A stretch of DNA of 64,000 nucleotides from Planctomycetia bacterium (lineage in GTDB: Bacteria > Planctomycetota > Phycisphaerae > UBA1845 > Fen-1342), in assembly GCA_015709575.1 (NCBI GenBank), contig CP054190.1, forward strand, positions 1,426,001 to 1,490,000, in the 5' to 3' direction. The notes below the pieces were generated by a model. That model was given only the letters and a program-made list of their open reading frames with translations, made no database searches and was not told where the DNA came from. Positions 44,524 to 53,164 of this stretch are shown here, one piece after another (within the stretch, counting starts at the first letter, position 1; each line of letters opens with the position of its first letter). A program made the position numbers and the translations under genes.

Positions 44524-44929
44524 AACGATCCTTCAGAAGTACGTTGCCCGCAACGGCGATCCAGCGGCCGGGGTCGTCCCTCAGGCCGACTCGGAGACCG
44601 CGGATGATCTTGGCGCTTTCGGGTGGCTGCGAGGCATCCGGGATCGTGCCGTCTGCCTGGAGCTTCGCAAGAGTGACGGAAACATCCTTGCCGTGAGCTA
44701 CGGTTACATAGACAAGGCCGAGTTCGATCCGTCGGAAGGCATCACGCTCTCTGTCTCGGGCCAGAAGCTGCGGATCAAGGGCCGCAACCTGAACGCCGAA
44801 GTGCGTCCAACGGTACGGCTGTTCGAAGGACTCGCCCGGCATCGTGTGCCGTGGATACGAGAGACCGACCGCAGCCCCGACTTGCGGACACACGATCACG
44901 CGACGGTGATCGACAGCATTGAGTGGTAA
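44513..44929 (+). CDS. uncharacterised protein coupled to the relaxase gene
   Basis: The 138-aa product (MTDRTILQKYVARNGDPAAG) has a likely small beta-barrel segment (AVCLELRKSDGNILAVSYGY, LSVSGQKLRIKGRNLN) and no signal or TM segment. It overlaps the relaxase 3' end by 11 bp. Similar short genes follow relaxases in other elements, but I cannot name a family. A role as relaxase accessory is inferred from position. Confidence 0.7.
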   Translation: MTDRTILQKYVARNGDPAAGVVPQADSETADDLGAFGWLRGIRDRAVCLELRKSDGNILAVSYGYIDKAEFDPSEGITLSVSGQKLRIKGRNLNAEVRPTVRLFEGLARHRVPWIRETDRSPDLRTHDHATVIDSIEW

Positions 44930-45066
44930 CTCGACGCCTTCCCTTGCTCACGCGAGGGCAGGACGCGAACCGCCGACACGTCTGCCAACCATAACTGGGC
45001 ACAACGTCACGCTAGCGACACGGACTCACCCCATTGCCGCTGTCGCGCACCTGCCCACTATTGTTA

Positions 45067-45099
45067 CAGTTGCGTGACAGTTCTGTGGCAGTTCGATGA
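45067..45099 (+). repeat. three 11-bp direct repeats upstream of the secreted-protein gene
   Basis: CAGTTGCGTGA, CAGTTCTGTGG and CAGTTCGATGA are contiguous, one helical turn apart, about 170 bp before the start at 45268. They lie in the 44930-45267 gap, which has no gene. Such phased repeats often bind an activator or repressor; an oriT function cannot be excluded. Confidence 0.5.
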
Positions 45100-45267
45100 A
45101 GTTACAGCGCTTTAGTTCGTATTTGCGAGGCATTGCGGACTGACTGTGTTAGCCTATAGATGCGGTTCAACGTTACTACGGGCACACGAACGCCGTCGCA
45201 GACTATTCGGACCGCTCTGCTACAGTCGTACGGCCTAGGAGTGAACCGTAGTCACAGGAGGTCCAGA

Positions 45268-45705
45268 ATGCGATTATACATTCGAATAGCACTGATATCG
45301 GCGGTGCTGGGTATCGCAATGCCATCGCTGAGCTACGCGAAATCTGAAGGCGACTTCGATGCTGACGACTTCGCCGGCCTTGAGTGCGAGGGTGACATCG
45401 TACCAGCCAATCCGCACGTAAAAAGCTGCTCTGCACACTATATCCCGCCGCAGGGCAATGGCCCAGTAAAGACAACGCCTAGCTGCGTGATCTCAGCCGT
45501 CTGTGGGCTCGGCACGTTCCACCCATACTTTATCACACCGTTCAGCGGCACTGCCGCTGATTGCTTGAGAGCATGCAACAGGGATCCCAGATGCACGGGC
45601 AAGTGCAATCTGAGCGTTGGCGGAAAGGCCGACGGCAAGAAGAATGGGGTGCCGAAGAAGAAGAAGGGACCCAAGAAGCCGAAGAAAGGCAAGAAGAACG
45701 CTTGA
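45268..45705 (+). CDS. secreted Lys-rich-tailed protein
   Basis: ATG 45268 follows AGGAGGTCC, giving 145 aa; the frame to 45160 is not needed. A signal peptide (LYIRIALISAVLGIAMPSLSYA) leads to a Cys-bearing domain (eight Cys including SCSAHYIPP, SCVISAVCG, CLRACNRDPRCTGKC). The last ~30 residues are nearly all Lys, Gly, Pro and Asn. The tail could bind nucleic acid or the cell surface. It is not recognised. It lies ahead of a prepilin-like gene within the mobilization region, so it may be a surface adhesin-like cargo. Confidence 0.72.
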   Translation: MRLYIRIALISAVLGIAMPSLSYAKSEGDFDADDFAGLECEGDIVPANPHVKSCSAHYIPPQGNGPVKTTPSCVISAVCGLGTFHPYFITPFSGTAADCLRACNRDPRCTGKCNLSVGGKADGKKNGVPKKKKGPKKPKKGKKNA

Positions 45706-45846
45706 ACGTCCCCGGCCGGTCAGTCACATGGATGCCGCTACATTCATTGCGTGCGTAGGCTTGTGACGCATGATACATAGTGTCTGTGTTAGTGGCGACG
45801 CGTAATGCGCGTCGCGCTATCCGGCTAACTTTTGTTGTGAGGGAGT

Positions 45847-46632
45847 GTGAGACACCAACGTACGGTGGGCAGCGGGTTTACATTAATGGAACTGTCCATT
45901 GTATTGCTGCTCATCGCGCTCCTATCAGGTGGCGTCGTCCTAGGGAGGGACCTAATGAGGGCGGCCGCGATACGGGCGACCGTTGGCCAGTTAGAACAGC
46001 TTAACGTCGCTGTGTACGCCTTTCGGGTACGATACAACGGATTGCCTGGCGACCTGCATGTGGACAGCGCCGCAGAGCTTGGCTTCTTTTCAATGACGGG
46101 AGCCGGCGCTGGGTTTCTGGTGGGCTGGGGCGACGGTAACTCCCTGATTGAAGCAGTGGACAGCGACCAGGCGTGGGCCAAGGGCGAGACCCTAGTCTTC
46201 TGGAGACACCTGTCAGAAGCTGGTCTCTTGAACAGTAGTCTCGGCAATGACCTGAGCCACGATCCCTCAGTCAACGGTACTCCTATCACTGACGTAGGTC
46301 AGTGGCTGCCATCTGCAAAACTGGGGCGCGGCAACTACATCGCAGTGTATTCCCACAATAAGGGGACCTACTTCGAGCTCAATGCTATCACCGCCATCGG
46401 CGGAGACGGAAGCTACACTGCGGATGCGCCGTCAGTGCCCGGTCTGGAGGGCTATAGCATTGACGTCAAGATCGATGACGGGGCACCTTGCACCGGCACC
46501 GTCATAACGCGCGGCTCTGATCTGGGTGGCGCTCTGAATTCACCGTCGACGGACGCCTGCGATGGCGTAATGTCAGCCGGTCATTTTTATTCACAGAATG
46601 GTTTATATGCCTTGCGGGTACAGTGGCCGTAG
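45847..46632 (+). CDS. type IV pilin / pseudopilin-like protein
   Basis: Starting at GTG 45847 (GGGAGTGTGA lies just before), the 261-aa protein has the class III signal GSGFTLMELSIVLLLIALLS with the Glu five residues after the cleavage Gly, as needed for prepilin processing. The long C-terminal domain (DQAWAKGETLVFWRHLSEAG) resembles large pilins with a hydrophobic insertion. Assembly needs host pilus or type II secretion machinery, none of which is here. It may aid attachment between cells during transfer or be cargo. Confidence 0.85.
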   Translation: MRHQRTVGSGFTLMELSIVLLLIALLSGGVVLGRDLMRAAAIRATVGQLEQLNVAVYAFRVRYNGLPGDLHVDSAAELGFFSMTGAGAGFLVGWGDGNSLIEAVDSDQAWAKGETLVFWRHLSEAGLLNSSLGNDLSHDPSVNGTPITDVGQWLPSAKLGRGNYIAVYSHNKGTYFELNAITAIGGDGSYTADAPSVPGLEGYSIDVKIDDGAPCTGTVITRGSDLGGALNSPSTDACDGVMSAGHFYSQNGLYALRVQWP

Positions 46633-46705
46633 GTGTTTGGGGTATCAAGGCGTGTCAACTGCTCCTTTGCCGTCAGCCAGTGCGAGGAAGTGTCGGGATA
46701 GGGTC

Positions 46706-46820
46706 TACCTCAGACTGATGTCAGACAGTTCCGGCCAATCCTGTCAGGATGGAGTCGCTTCACTTATTCATTGACAGTTGCGCGGCAACGTCATAGACCT
46801 GACCTGACAGTCATGGAGGG
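46706..46820 (+). promoter_or_regulatory. candidate res site for the adjacent resolvase
   Basis: The ~115 bp before the resolvase contain several related words: TGTCAGACAGTT, the palindrome ATCCTGTCAGGAT, TTGACAGTT and CTGACCTGACAGTCA. Clustered inverted repeats directly upstream of a serine resolvase are typical of res sites with three subsites. The rest of the 46633-46823 gap shows no gene. Confidence 0.55.
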
Positions 46821-46823
46821 CAA

Positions 46824-47417
46824 GTGTCGGGGAAGGGGCAGCGGATCGGATACGTCAGGGTCAGTTCGTACGACCAGAACGTCGAGCGTCAACTCGAAGG
46901 CGTGGAGTTGGACCGCGTGTTCACTGACCGGGCCTCGGGCAAGGACACGGAGCGGCCGGAGTTCAAGACGCTCGTGTCGTACGCGCGAGAGGGTGACACG
47001 ATCATCGTCCACAGCATGGACCGACTGGCCCGCAACGTGGACGACCTGCGGCGCATCGTGCAGGAACAGACGAAGCGCGGCGTCCGCGTGCAGTTCATCA
47101 AGGAGAACCTGCTCTTCACCGGCGACGATGCGCCGATGGCGAACCTGATGCTCACGGTGCTCGGCGCGGTGGCGCAGTTCGAGCGTGACCTCATCAAGGA
47201 ACGCCAGCGGGAGGGCATCGCTCTGGCTAAGCAACGCGGCGTCTACAAAGGACGAAGGCGGTCACTCTCGCCGGATCGGGTGCAGGAACTTCGCGCCCGC
47301 GCCGCCGGCGGCGAGAAAAAGGCCCGGCTCGCCCGCGAGTTCGGAATCAGTCGCGAGACGCTCTACCAGTATCTCCGCGAAGCGCAACCTGCGGAGGCCA
47401 TGTGCTTGACCTCCTGA
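46824..47417 (+). CDS. serine resolvase/invertase
   Basis: The 197-aa protein (GTG start, GGAGGG upstream) has the N-terminal catalytic Ser (YVRVSSYDQN), FTDRASGKDTERPEF, the VHSMDRLARNVDDLR helix, and a C-terminal helix-turn-helix (ARLAREFGISRETLYQYL). This is the standard small serine recombinase. It probably resolves multimers of the element at the upstream repeats. It overlaps the next gene by 16 bp. Confidence 0.95.
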   Translation: MSGKGQRIGYVRVSSYDQNVERQLEGVELDRVFTDRASGKDTERPEFKTLVSYAREGDTIIVHSMDRLARNVDDLRRIVQEQTKRGVRVQFIKENLLFTGDDAPMANLMLTVLGAVAQFERDLIKERQREGIALAKQRGVYKGRRRSLSPDRVQELRARAAGGEKKARLAREFGISRETLYQYLREAQPAEAMCLTS

Positions 47418-47731
47418 CGATCGCGCTGGAAGCGCACAGTGAGGAACTGAACCATCACCGCCGGTACGAAGTCTCGGTCGGCCGGGACCTGCTCGGCGAC
47501 TGGGTCGTGTGGGTCCACTACGGCCGGGTCGGCCAGCCGCTCCGCGAGCTTTGGTTCACCAGCCCCGACGCGGAGGAAGCCCGCGCGCTCATGCATGATC
47601 GGCTACGCCGGCGTCTCTCGGCGCCGCGCCGGATCGGCTGCGCTTATCGGTTGGTCGGACTCACCGCAGGGCAGGGGCTTGATGCAAGGACATGGGTTCC
47701 GGGAAGCCTTCTGGCAGGATTGCTGTCGTGA
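47402..47731 (+). CDS. WGR-domain-like small protein
   Basis: The 109-aa product (RRYEVSVGRDLLGDWVVWVH, YGRVGQPLRELWFTSPDAEE) follows the WGR-domain outline: strand, G-D-W, V-x-YGRVG, and a later segment of charged helices. WGR domains bind nucleic acid in PARP and bacterial proteins. It starts within the resolvase 3' end. Its function here is unknown, and the domain call is by pattern. Confidence 0.7.
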   Translation: MLDLLTIALEAHSEELNHHRRYEVSVGRDLLGDWVVWVHYGRVGQPLRELWFTSPDAEEARALMHDRLRRRLSAPRRIGCAYRLVGLTAGQGLDARTWVPGSLLAGLLS

Positions 47732-47813
47732 GTCAGAGTCCTCCGTGGGGAGAAGTGTGGATCGCCCACTACAGGGTCTCGTAGAATCGGCCCGGACAGT
47801 CTGAGGGCGTCGC

Positions 47814-49721
47814 ATGTCGGTTGATCGAGACACAACACGGACACCACGACCCGCGAAGGGCATCGTGTGGAACGACGCTCGCCGGGCGGTGGAGGAGTTC
47901 CTGCGTCATGCGCAGGATTCCGATGCTCTGGCCGAGTATCTGCCCCGGCTGGCCGCAGAGGCCGAGCGACACGGCGAAGCGTTCTTCCCCCCCCTCATCG
48001 AAGCCTTGGACCATTCCGAGACGGGCTGTCGGCTGCTCGCGGCATTGCTCATCGTGCATACGGCCGAAGAAAGGCCGGACCTCCTGGATGACCGCGATGC
48101 GCTCGCAAGGGCCACGGCAGTTCTGACGGATGGATTGCGACAGGAAACCGTCGATGACCGTCTCCGTGCCTGCGTGCTGCTGACCGGTTACAAGGCGCCT
48201 CCGGCGGCCGTACCTCTCCTGAAGCGGATGATGGATGATCCCGATGAGCGGCTTCGGGTATGTGCGGCCGCGGCGCTGAGTCTCATCGACGCAGGGAACG
48301 CTCAACTGATTCAGACGCTACGCCACGGCCTCCACAGCGAGTTGCCGGCGCTCGTCCAGGTGGCGGCGCATGCTTTCGCCCGCCTGGGTGTCCACTCCGC
48401 AGAGCCGCTCGGTGAGTTGATCGCCTTGCTCGACTCCCCGGACGAGCGATACTGGTACCCGGCCTTGCTCGCTCTCAAGCAGCTTGGACCCTCGGCGGCG
48501 ATGACGCTCGGTCCGCTTCGTGAGTTTCTTGCCGATCGCCGGCGTCCGCCTTCGCTGCGCGGTTTCGCCGCCGTCGCGATAGGCCATGTCACGCGCGGAT
48601 CAGACGGCGGTATCCCCGCCTTGATGGGCGCGCTGTCCGACGCCGAGCCGCTGGTTGTGAACGGCGCAGTCGATGGCCTGGTGGAAGGAGGGCATGCCTC
48701 CGCGATGGTTGTATCGCGCTTTGCAGAACTCATCGCGTCACCCTGCGAAGAAACCCGGATTGCCGCGGCGCGCGGATTGGCCGCGATCGGCAGCCGGGCC
48801 GCGCAGGCGGTTCCGGCGCTGGCTGCGCGTGTCGGCAAGGAAACGAATCCGCGAATGATCGAAGTGCTGGCAAGGGCGCTGGGCGGTGCGGGTACGGCTG
48901 CCGTCCCCGCCTTGACGGTGATACTGCGCGGGCACGACATCCTGGTCGTCCCGGTTGTGGCGGCGGCGTTCATGAACATGGGAACCGAAGGCATCGCGGC
49001 GTTGGCCGCAACCCTGCGCACGGAATCCGATGCATGGACCCGGGTCACGCTCGTTGCGATTGTCCGTGAACTGGGCGCATCTGCGGCATCGGCTGTCCCG
49101 GCACTCGCCGGGCTTCTGGACGAAACGGACGATGAGGAATTGGCCGCGTGCCTGATCGCCGCGATTCACGCGACCGGCCCGGGCGCGGCGCCCGCCGCCC
49201 CTGCCTTGGTGCGCTGCCTGGTCGCCGGCAGCGACGAACTCGCGTCGTGGTGCGAGCGGGCGCTGTGGAGCATCGGTCCCGATGCAGCAGCGACCGTCGA
49301 AGCGGCGATTCACGCGGCCCAAGGCGATTCACGCATCCGGCTGGAGAATGTGCTTGCGGGAATGCGCAGGGACGACGACCGCAGGTACATCCGGTTCGAG
49401 CAGGTCGAAGAAACTGACCTGCAACGGTTCGTGCTCGTCGCGGACCTGTTTGCCGAACACGGTCCCCTCTCGCTACGGGCGATGGAGGCCATGCTGCGTG
49501 AGCGAACGCGAAGCGGGTTGCTTGCGCACGACTTCTCTATCAGTGCGAGCGAGATTCGATTGACGCTGGAGAAGATCGAAGCCCACCTTGGCGCTCCCGC
49601 AACGGATCGCGGTCCGGGACGCAAGGGAGGTCTCACGGACGAAGGACGGCGGCTGGCATCGGAGGCCAAGGCGTTCCTGCAATGGAAGGCAAAGAGACGA
49701 GACGACGCAGAACCTCGTTGA
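47814..49721 (+). CDS. HEAT-repeat protein with a C-terminal LysR-like helix-turn-helix
   Basis: The 635-aa protein is mostly HEAT/PBS-like repeats from about residue 55 to 510 (VPLLKRMMDDPDERLRVCAA, AQAVPALAARVGKETNPRMI). After a charged linker comes a segment (FSISASEIRLTLEKIEAHLG ... GGLTDEGRRLASEAKAF) that reads like the winged HTH of LysR proteins. The combination is unusual: a protein-binding solenoid with a DNA-binding tail. Starting ATG has a short leader after a 80-bp gap. No family name is known to me. It may sense or scaffold element proteins. Confidence 0.8.
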   Translation: MSVDRDTTRTPRPAKGIVWNDARRAVEEFLRHAQDSDALAEYLPRLAAEAERHGEAFFPPLIEALDHSETGCRLLAALLIVHTAEERPDLLDDRDALARATAVLTDGLRQETVDDRLRACVLLTGYKAPPAAVPLLKRMMDDPDERLRVCAAAALSLIDAGNAQLIQTLRHGLHSELPALVQVAAHAFARLGVHSAEPLGELIALLDSPDERYWYPALLALKQLGPSAAMTLGPLREFLADRRRPPSLRGFAAVAIGHVTRGSDGGIPALMGALSDAEPLVVNGAVDGLVEGGHASAMVVSRFAELIASPCEETRIAAARGLAAIGSRAAQAVPALAARVGKETNPRMIEVLARALGGAGTAAVPALTVILRGHDILVVPVVAAAFMNMGTEGIAALAATLRTESDAWTRVTLVAIVRELGASAASAVPALAGLLDETDDEELAACLIAAIHATGPGAAPAAPALVRCLVAGSDELASWCERALWSIGPDAAATVEAAIHAAQGDSRIRLENVLAGMRRDDDRRYIRFEQVEETDLQRFVLVADLFAEHGPLSLRAMEAMLRERTRSGLLAHDFSISASEIRLTLEKIEAHLGAPATDRGPGRKGGLTDEGRRLASEAKAFLQWKAKRRDDAEPR

Positions 49722-49772
49722 CAGTGCGCCGCCGATGTGGCACTCGGTTGGGAAACAACCGAGCCATGCCGT

Positions 49773-50144
49773 ATGAAGGATGAGTCCCGCCCGCGGCTCA
49801 AGCATGCCGCCATCGCATACCCGCTGGACAGCGTCACGTTCGGACAGATGCGGCGGCGGGAGCCGCTCCTGTTTGATCATGTCGTGATGGAGAACAAGGG
49901 TAGGATCGAGGTAATTGCGACGCATGTGTTCGAGCAGGTGCTCGCGGAGAAAACATTCGCCCGACACCTGGCATTGCCTGATCCCTATCCGCGCTTCGAC
50001 CGCAGCGAGATTCTCTCGGCCCTGAACGACTCCTACAAAGAGTACGGAATCAGCACGGGGATGCAGCAGACCCGTCAGTTGGCACGCGACATCGAAGCCG
50101 CCGCCGCACGGCAGGCCGAGCCATTTACTGGGAAGTCGCGGTAG
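49773..50144 (+). CDS. uncharacterised protein
   Basis: From ATG 49773 the 123-aa product has a basic N-terminus (MKDESRPRLKHAAIAYPLDS), a central helical part (HVFEQVLAEKTFARHLALPD) and an Arg/Lys-rich end. No signal, TM or known motif. A GTG start at 49737 is possible. It lies between the HEAT-repeat gene and the DUF1232 gene on the same strand. Function unknown. Confidence 0.6.
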   Translation: MKDESRPRLKHAAIAYPLDSVTFGQMRRREPLLFDHVVMENKGRIEVIATHVFEQVLAEKTFARHLALPDPYPRFDRSEILSALNDSYKEYGISTGMQQTRQLARDIEAAAARQAEPFTGKSR

Positions 50145-50321
50145 CCCGGTTCGGGCCATCCCAGGCCGGGGAGAACTGCGCAAAGCGATTGCGCAGTTCG
50201 CGGCATCACCTCCATCAACAGTACAACGTGTCCGGACACAGCGGCACCGTGCGCGGGTCGCGTCGGGCGGTCGTGATTCCGCTGTCGCGGCTCGGACGCC
50301 CGGTGTTCCAAGGAGGTTCGC

Positions 50322-50657
50322 ATGGCCGAGTTCTTTTCGTTCCTCAAGGTGTTCGTCGGGTGCAGCACGCTGCTGCTCCTGGCGATGCTCATCCTCATGG
50401 CCCTGCCGCAGAGCAAGCTGCGCGCGGTTGGGCTGGAGCTGACCAAGTACGCGCTGGCGGCGGGCCTGTTCCTGCTGATCCCGAGTCCCGTCGATGTCGT
50501 GCCCGATGTCGTCCCCGGCATCGGCTGGCTCGACGACATCGGCTATCTCGCCGCCGCGATCGCTGCCGTCCGGTCCGGCCTGGGCGAGCGGAAGAAGCGG
50601 CTGCTCTACGACGAGATCGAACTCCAGAACCTTCGCGACCAGGCAGGGAGGAACTGA
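50322..50657 (+). CDS. DUF1232 (YkvA-like) membrane protein
   Basis: ATG 50322 with AAGGAGG upstream gives 111 aa. Two hydrophobic segments (STLLLLAMLILMALP, YALAAGLFLLIPSPVDVVPD) and the DUF1232 signature IPSPVDVVPDVVPGIGWLDD are clear. DUF1232 proteins are small membrane proteins of unsettled function. It is two bases ahead of parB and in the same run as the coupling ATPase gene, so a supporting membrane role in transfer is possible. Confidence 0.85.
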   Translation: MAEFFSFLKVFVGCSTLLLLAMLILMALPQSKLRAVGLELTKYALAAGLFLLIPSPVDVVPDVVPGIGWLDDIGYLAAAIAAVRSGLGERKKRLLYDEIELQNLRDQAGRN

Positions 50658-50659
50658 CC

Positions 50660-51487
50660 ATGCCGGCGCACACTGTTGAACAAGTGCCGATCAGCAAGCC
50701 CATTTCGCCCGGCAACGTGCGGGCCGGCCTTGACGAGGAAGAGCAGGTGTCGCTGGCGCAGAGCATCGCGCAGAACGGCATCCTCGTGCCGCTGCTCGGC
50801 CACTACGAAGGGGACTCGATCGTCGTGGACGACGGGCATCGCCGGCTCGACGGCGCCCGGCGCGCCGGTCTTGCCACCGTGCCGATGCTGATCGCCGCGA
50901 AGGCCCCGACGCCGGCGGAGCGGGTGACGCTGCAACTGCTGGTCAATACGCAGCGGCAGGGCTTAAGAGTCACGGAACACGCCCGCGCGCTGCACGAACT
51001 GATGCAGGCGACGGGCTGGTCGGCGGCGGAAGTCTCGCTGCGGCTCGGCCGGCCGTCGCCCGGCACCATCTCCAAGCTGCTGTCGCTGCTCGTCCTGCCG
51101 CGCGAAGTGCATGACCTGATCGACGCGGGGCGCATCCCGATGAGCAGCGCGTACCAGATAGTCACAGTTCCGGACGCGACGGAGCGCGAGCGGCTTATTC
51201 AGGCGGTGCTTGACGGCCGGCTGACACGCGACCGGCTCGTAGCGGAGACCAAGGCCGTCAGGACAGGCAGGCCGGCCTCGCGGGTGAACATGCGGCAGCG
51301 GGCCACGCGCGAGCGTGTCGTCATCAGGCTTGGGAAAGGCCGGTCGGTCGCCGTCTCCGCTCCGGCGCTCACGGTCGAGTCGGTTGTCGCCTGTTTCATC
51401 GACCTCGCCGAACAGATCAAACACGCCGGCGCCGACGGTCGGCCGCTGGCGGAGGCAGTCAAGTGCATCTCGACCAAGACCAAGTAG
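50660..51487 (+). CDS. parB: ParB/Spo0J-family protein
   Basis: ATG 50660 follows GGGAGGAA, giving 275 aa. The N-terminal ParB/Srx domain (ISPGNVRAGLDEEEQVSLAQ, IVVDDGHRRLDGARRAG) is followed by the KorB-like HTH (VTEHARALHELMQATGWSAA, LRLGRPSPGTISKLLSLLVL). DGHRRLDGARRAG corresponds to the GERRYRAA-type box. It is unlinked to the parA cassette 12 kb away, whose partner is an RHH protein, so it is more likely a transfer-region regulator such as KorB. Confidence 0.92.
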   Translation: MPAHTVEQVPISKPISPGNVRAGLDEEEQVSLAQSIAQNGILVPLLGHYEGDSIVVDDGHRRLDGARRAGLATVPMLIAAKAPTPAERVTLQLLVNTQRQGLRVTEHARALHELMQATGWSAAEVSLRLGRPSPGTISKLLSLLVLPREVHDLIDAGRIPMSSAYQIVTVPDATERERLIQAVLDGRLTRDRLVAETKAVRTGRPASRVNMRQRATRERVVIRLGKGRSVAVSAPALTVESVVACFIDLAEQIKHAGADGRPLAEAVKCISTKTK

Positions 51488-51498
51488 GAGATTTCAAC

Positions 51499-51585
51499 AT
51501 GGAACTCATCGGAGTCGTCACGCTATTCATCATCGCCACGCTGTGGAAGGCGAACGAGGACGCCAAGCGAAAGGCGGGCAAGTAG
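51499..51585 (+). CDS. 28-residue membrane micropeptide
   Basis: A short frame between parB and the coupling ATPase encodes MELIGVVTLFIIATLWKAN followed by EDAKRKAGK. It is one hydrophobic helix with a charged Lys-rich end. A TAGGAG site precedes the ATG by 8 bases. Spacing (11 bp after parB, 3 bp before the ATPase gene) supports translation. It may anchor or activate the ATPase, which lacks its own TM segments. Confidence 0.65.
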   Translation: MELIGVVTLFIIATLWKANEDAKRKAGK

Positions 51586-51588
51586 ACC

Positions 51589-53085
51589 ATGCTCGGGCTC
51601 TTCAGGAAACGCACACCACTCGTGCGCCAGCCTTCCGACCTGCTCGCGCTGCCGCTGCTGCGCTGGTCCCGCGAGGACGCCTGGACGCTGCGTGACGCCG
51701 TGGAAGGCACGCTCATCCTCGGCGCGACCGGATCGGGTAAGACGAGCGGCTCCGGCCGGCTCATGGCCCGGACGATGCTCTCTTGCGGCTTCGGTGGCCT
51801 GGTGCTCACGGCCAAGGCGGACGAGCGTGCGCTGTGGGAGGGCTACTGCCGCGATACTGGACGCCTCGACGACCTCCTGGTCTTCGGCCCGACCGAAGCG
51901 CAGCGCTTCAACTTCCTGGACCACGAAATGAGCCGCAAGGGCAGTGGCGCGGGACTTACCGAGAACGTCGTCAATCTGCTCTCCACGGTGCTTGAGATCG
52001 CGGAGCGGCAATCGACCGGCGGGGGCGGCCGTGACGATGAGGGATACTGGAAGCGGGCGCTGCGCCAGCTCTGCCGCAACGTCGTGGACCTGCTGGCTCT
52101 GGCACGCGGTCGCGTCTCTGTTCCCGATCTCTACCGCGTGGTCGTCTCCGCGCCGATTTCGCTTGAGCAGGTCTGTTCGAACGGATGGAAGCAGGGTTCG
52201 GAGTGTTTCCGCTGGCTGACCGAAGCCGACAAGCGACCCAAGACGCCGCGCGAATGCGCCGACTTCGAGATCGTCGCCGACTACTGGCTGCGCGAGTTCC
52301 CGGCACTCAGCGACAGGACGCGCAGCGTCATCGTGTCCACGTTCACGTCGCTGGTGGACGTGCTGAACCGTGGGATGCTGCGCGAGCTGTTCTGCGGCGA
52401 CACGACGGTCACGCCGGAGGCGGTGCAGGACGGAAGGATCATTCTGATCGACCTGCCGGTCAAGGAGTTCGGCGAAATCGGCCAGTTCGCTCAGGTGCTG
52501 TGGAAGTACGCCTTCCAGCGCTCCATCGAGAGGCGGGATGTACAGCAGAATCCAAGGCCCGCGTTCCTGTGGGCCGACGAAGCCCAGCACTTCCTCACCA
52601 GCTATGACTTCCAGTTCCAAGCCACCTGCCGGTCGGCATGGGTAGCGACCGTGCTGCTCAGCCAGAACTACAGCAACTTCGTCGCCGCCCTCGGCGGCAA
52701 TGAGAAAGGCCGCGTCGAGACCGACTCGCTGCTGGCCAACCTCAACACCAAGGTCTTCCACGGCAACAGTGACCCCGTGACGAACGAGTGGGCCTCGCGC
52801 CTCATCGGACGCACCTTGCAGTACCGGGCGAGCGGCAATCACTCGCACCCCTCTGACGATCAGGTGACCGCGATGCTCGGGCTTGACTGGGCGCGCGAGA
52901 ACGGCACGACAAGCGGCGGTTTCTCGGAGGTGATGGAGGCAGAAGTGGAGCCGCGGGAGTTCACGCGGCTGCGCACGGGCGGGCCTCCAGACTGGATTGT
53001 GGACGGGATCGTGTTTCAGAACGGAAGGGTGTTCAAGGCATCGGGCCGGAGCTGGCACCCGGTGCCGTTCAACCAGAAGGCATAG
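51589..53085 (+). CDS. VirD4/TraD-like coupling ATPase
   Basis: The 498-aa protein carries DNA to a secretion channel. Walker A is GATGSGKT (44-51) and Walker B is FLWADEAQHF (~323-332), with LLSQNYSNFVAAL and the sensor-like STFTSLVDVLNRGMLREL region between. No N-terminal TM segment is seen before the ATPase domain, which is unusual for VirD4-type proteins, so membrane attachment may come from neighbours. Preceded three bases upstream by the micropeptide stop. No channel genes (VirB4, VirB6, VirB8) are present in the window. Confidence 0.9.
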   Translation: MLGLFRKRTPLVRQPSDLLALPLLRWSREDAWTLRDAVEGTLILGATGSGKTSGSGRLMARTMLSCGFGGLVLTAKADERALWEGYCRDTGRLDDLLVFGPTEAQRFNFLDHEMSRKGSGAGLTENVVNLLSTVLEIAERQSTGGGGRDDEGYWKRALRQLCRNVVDLLALARGRVSVPDLYRVVVSAPISLEQVCSNGWKQGSECFRWLTEADKRPKTPRECADFEIVADYWLREFPALSDRTRSVIVSTFTSLVDVLNRGMLRELFCGDTTVTPEAVQDGRIILIDLPVKEFGEIGQFAQVLWKYAFQRSIERRDVQQNPRPAFLWADEAQHFLTSYDFQFQATCRSAWVATVLLSQNYSNFVAALGGNEKGRVETDSLLANLNTKVFHGNSDPVTNEWASRLIGRTLQYRASGNHSHPSDDQVTAMLGLDWARENGTTSGGFSEVMEAEVEPREFTRLRTGGPPDWIVDGIVFQNGRVFKASGRSWHPVPFNQKA

Positions 53086-53164
53086 AGCCAGCAAGAGAAG
53101 AAGGCACCAGATAGGCGGCGCAGGCCGCCGGCGCGGTGATTGCGCGCATCAGGGAGATTCGACC

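Noticed and set aside
41756-45160. oriT placement
   Set aside because: I could not identify a MobF-type nic site with its flanking repeats by eye either upstream or downstream of the relaxase, so none is annotated.
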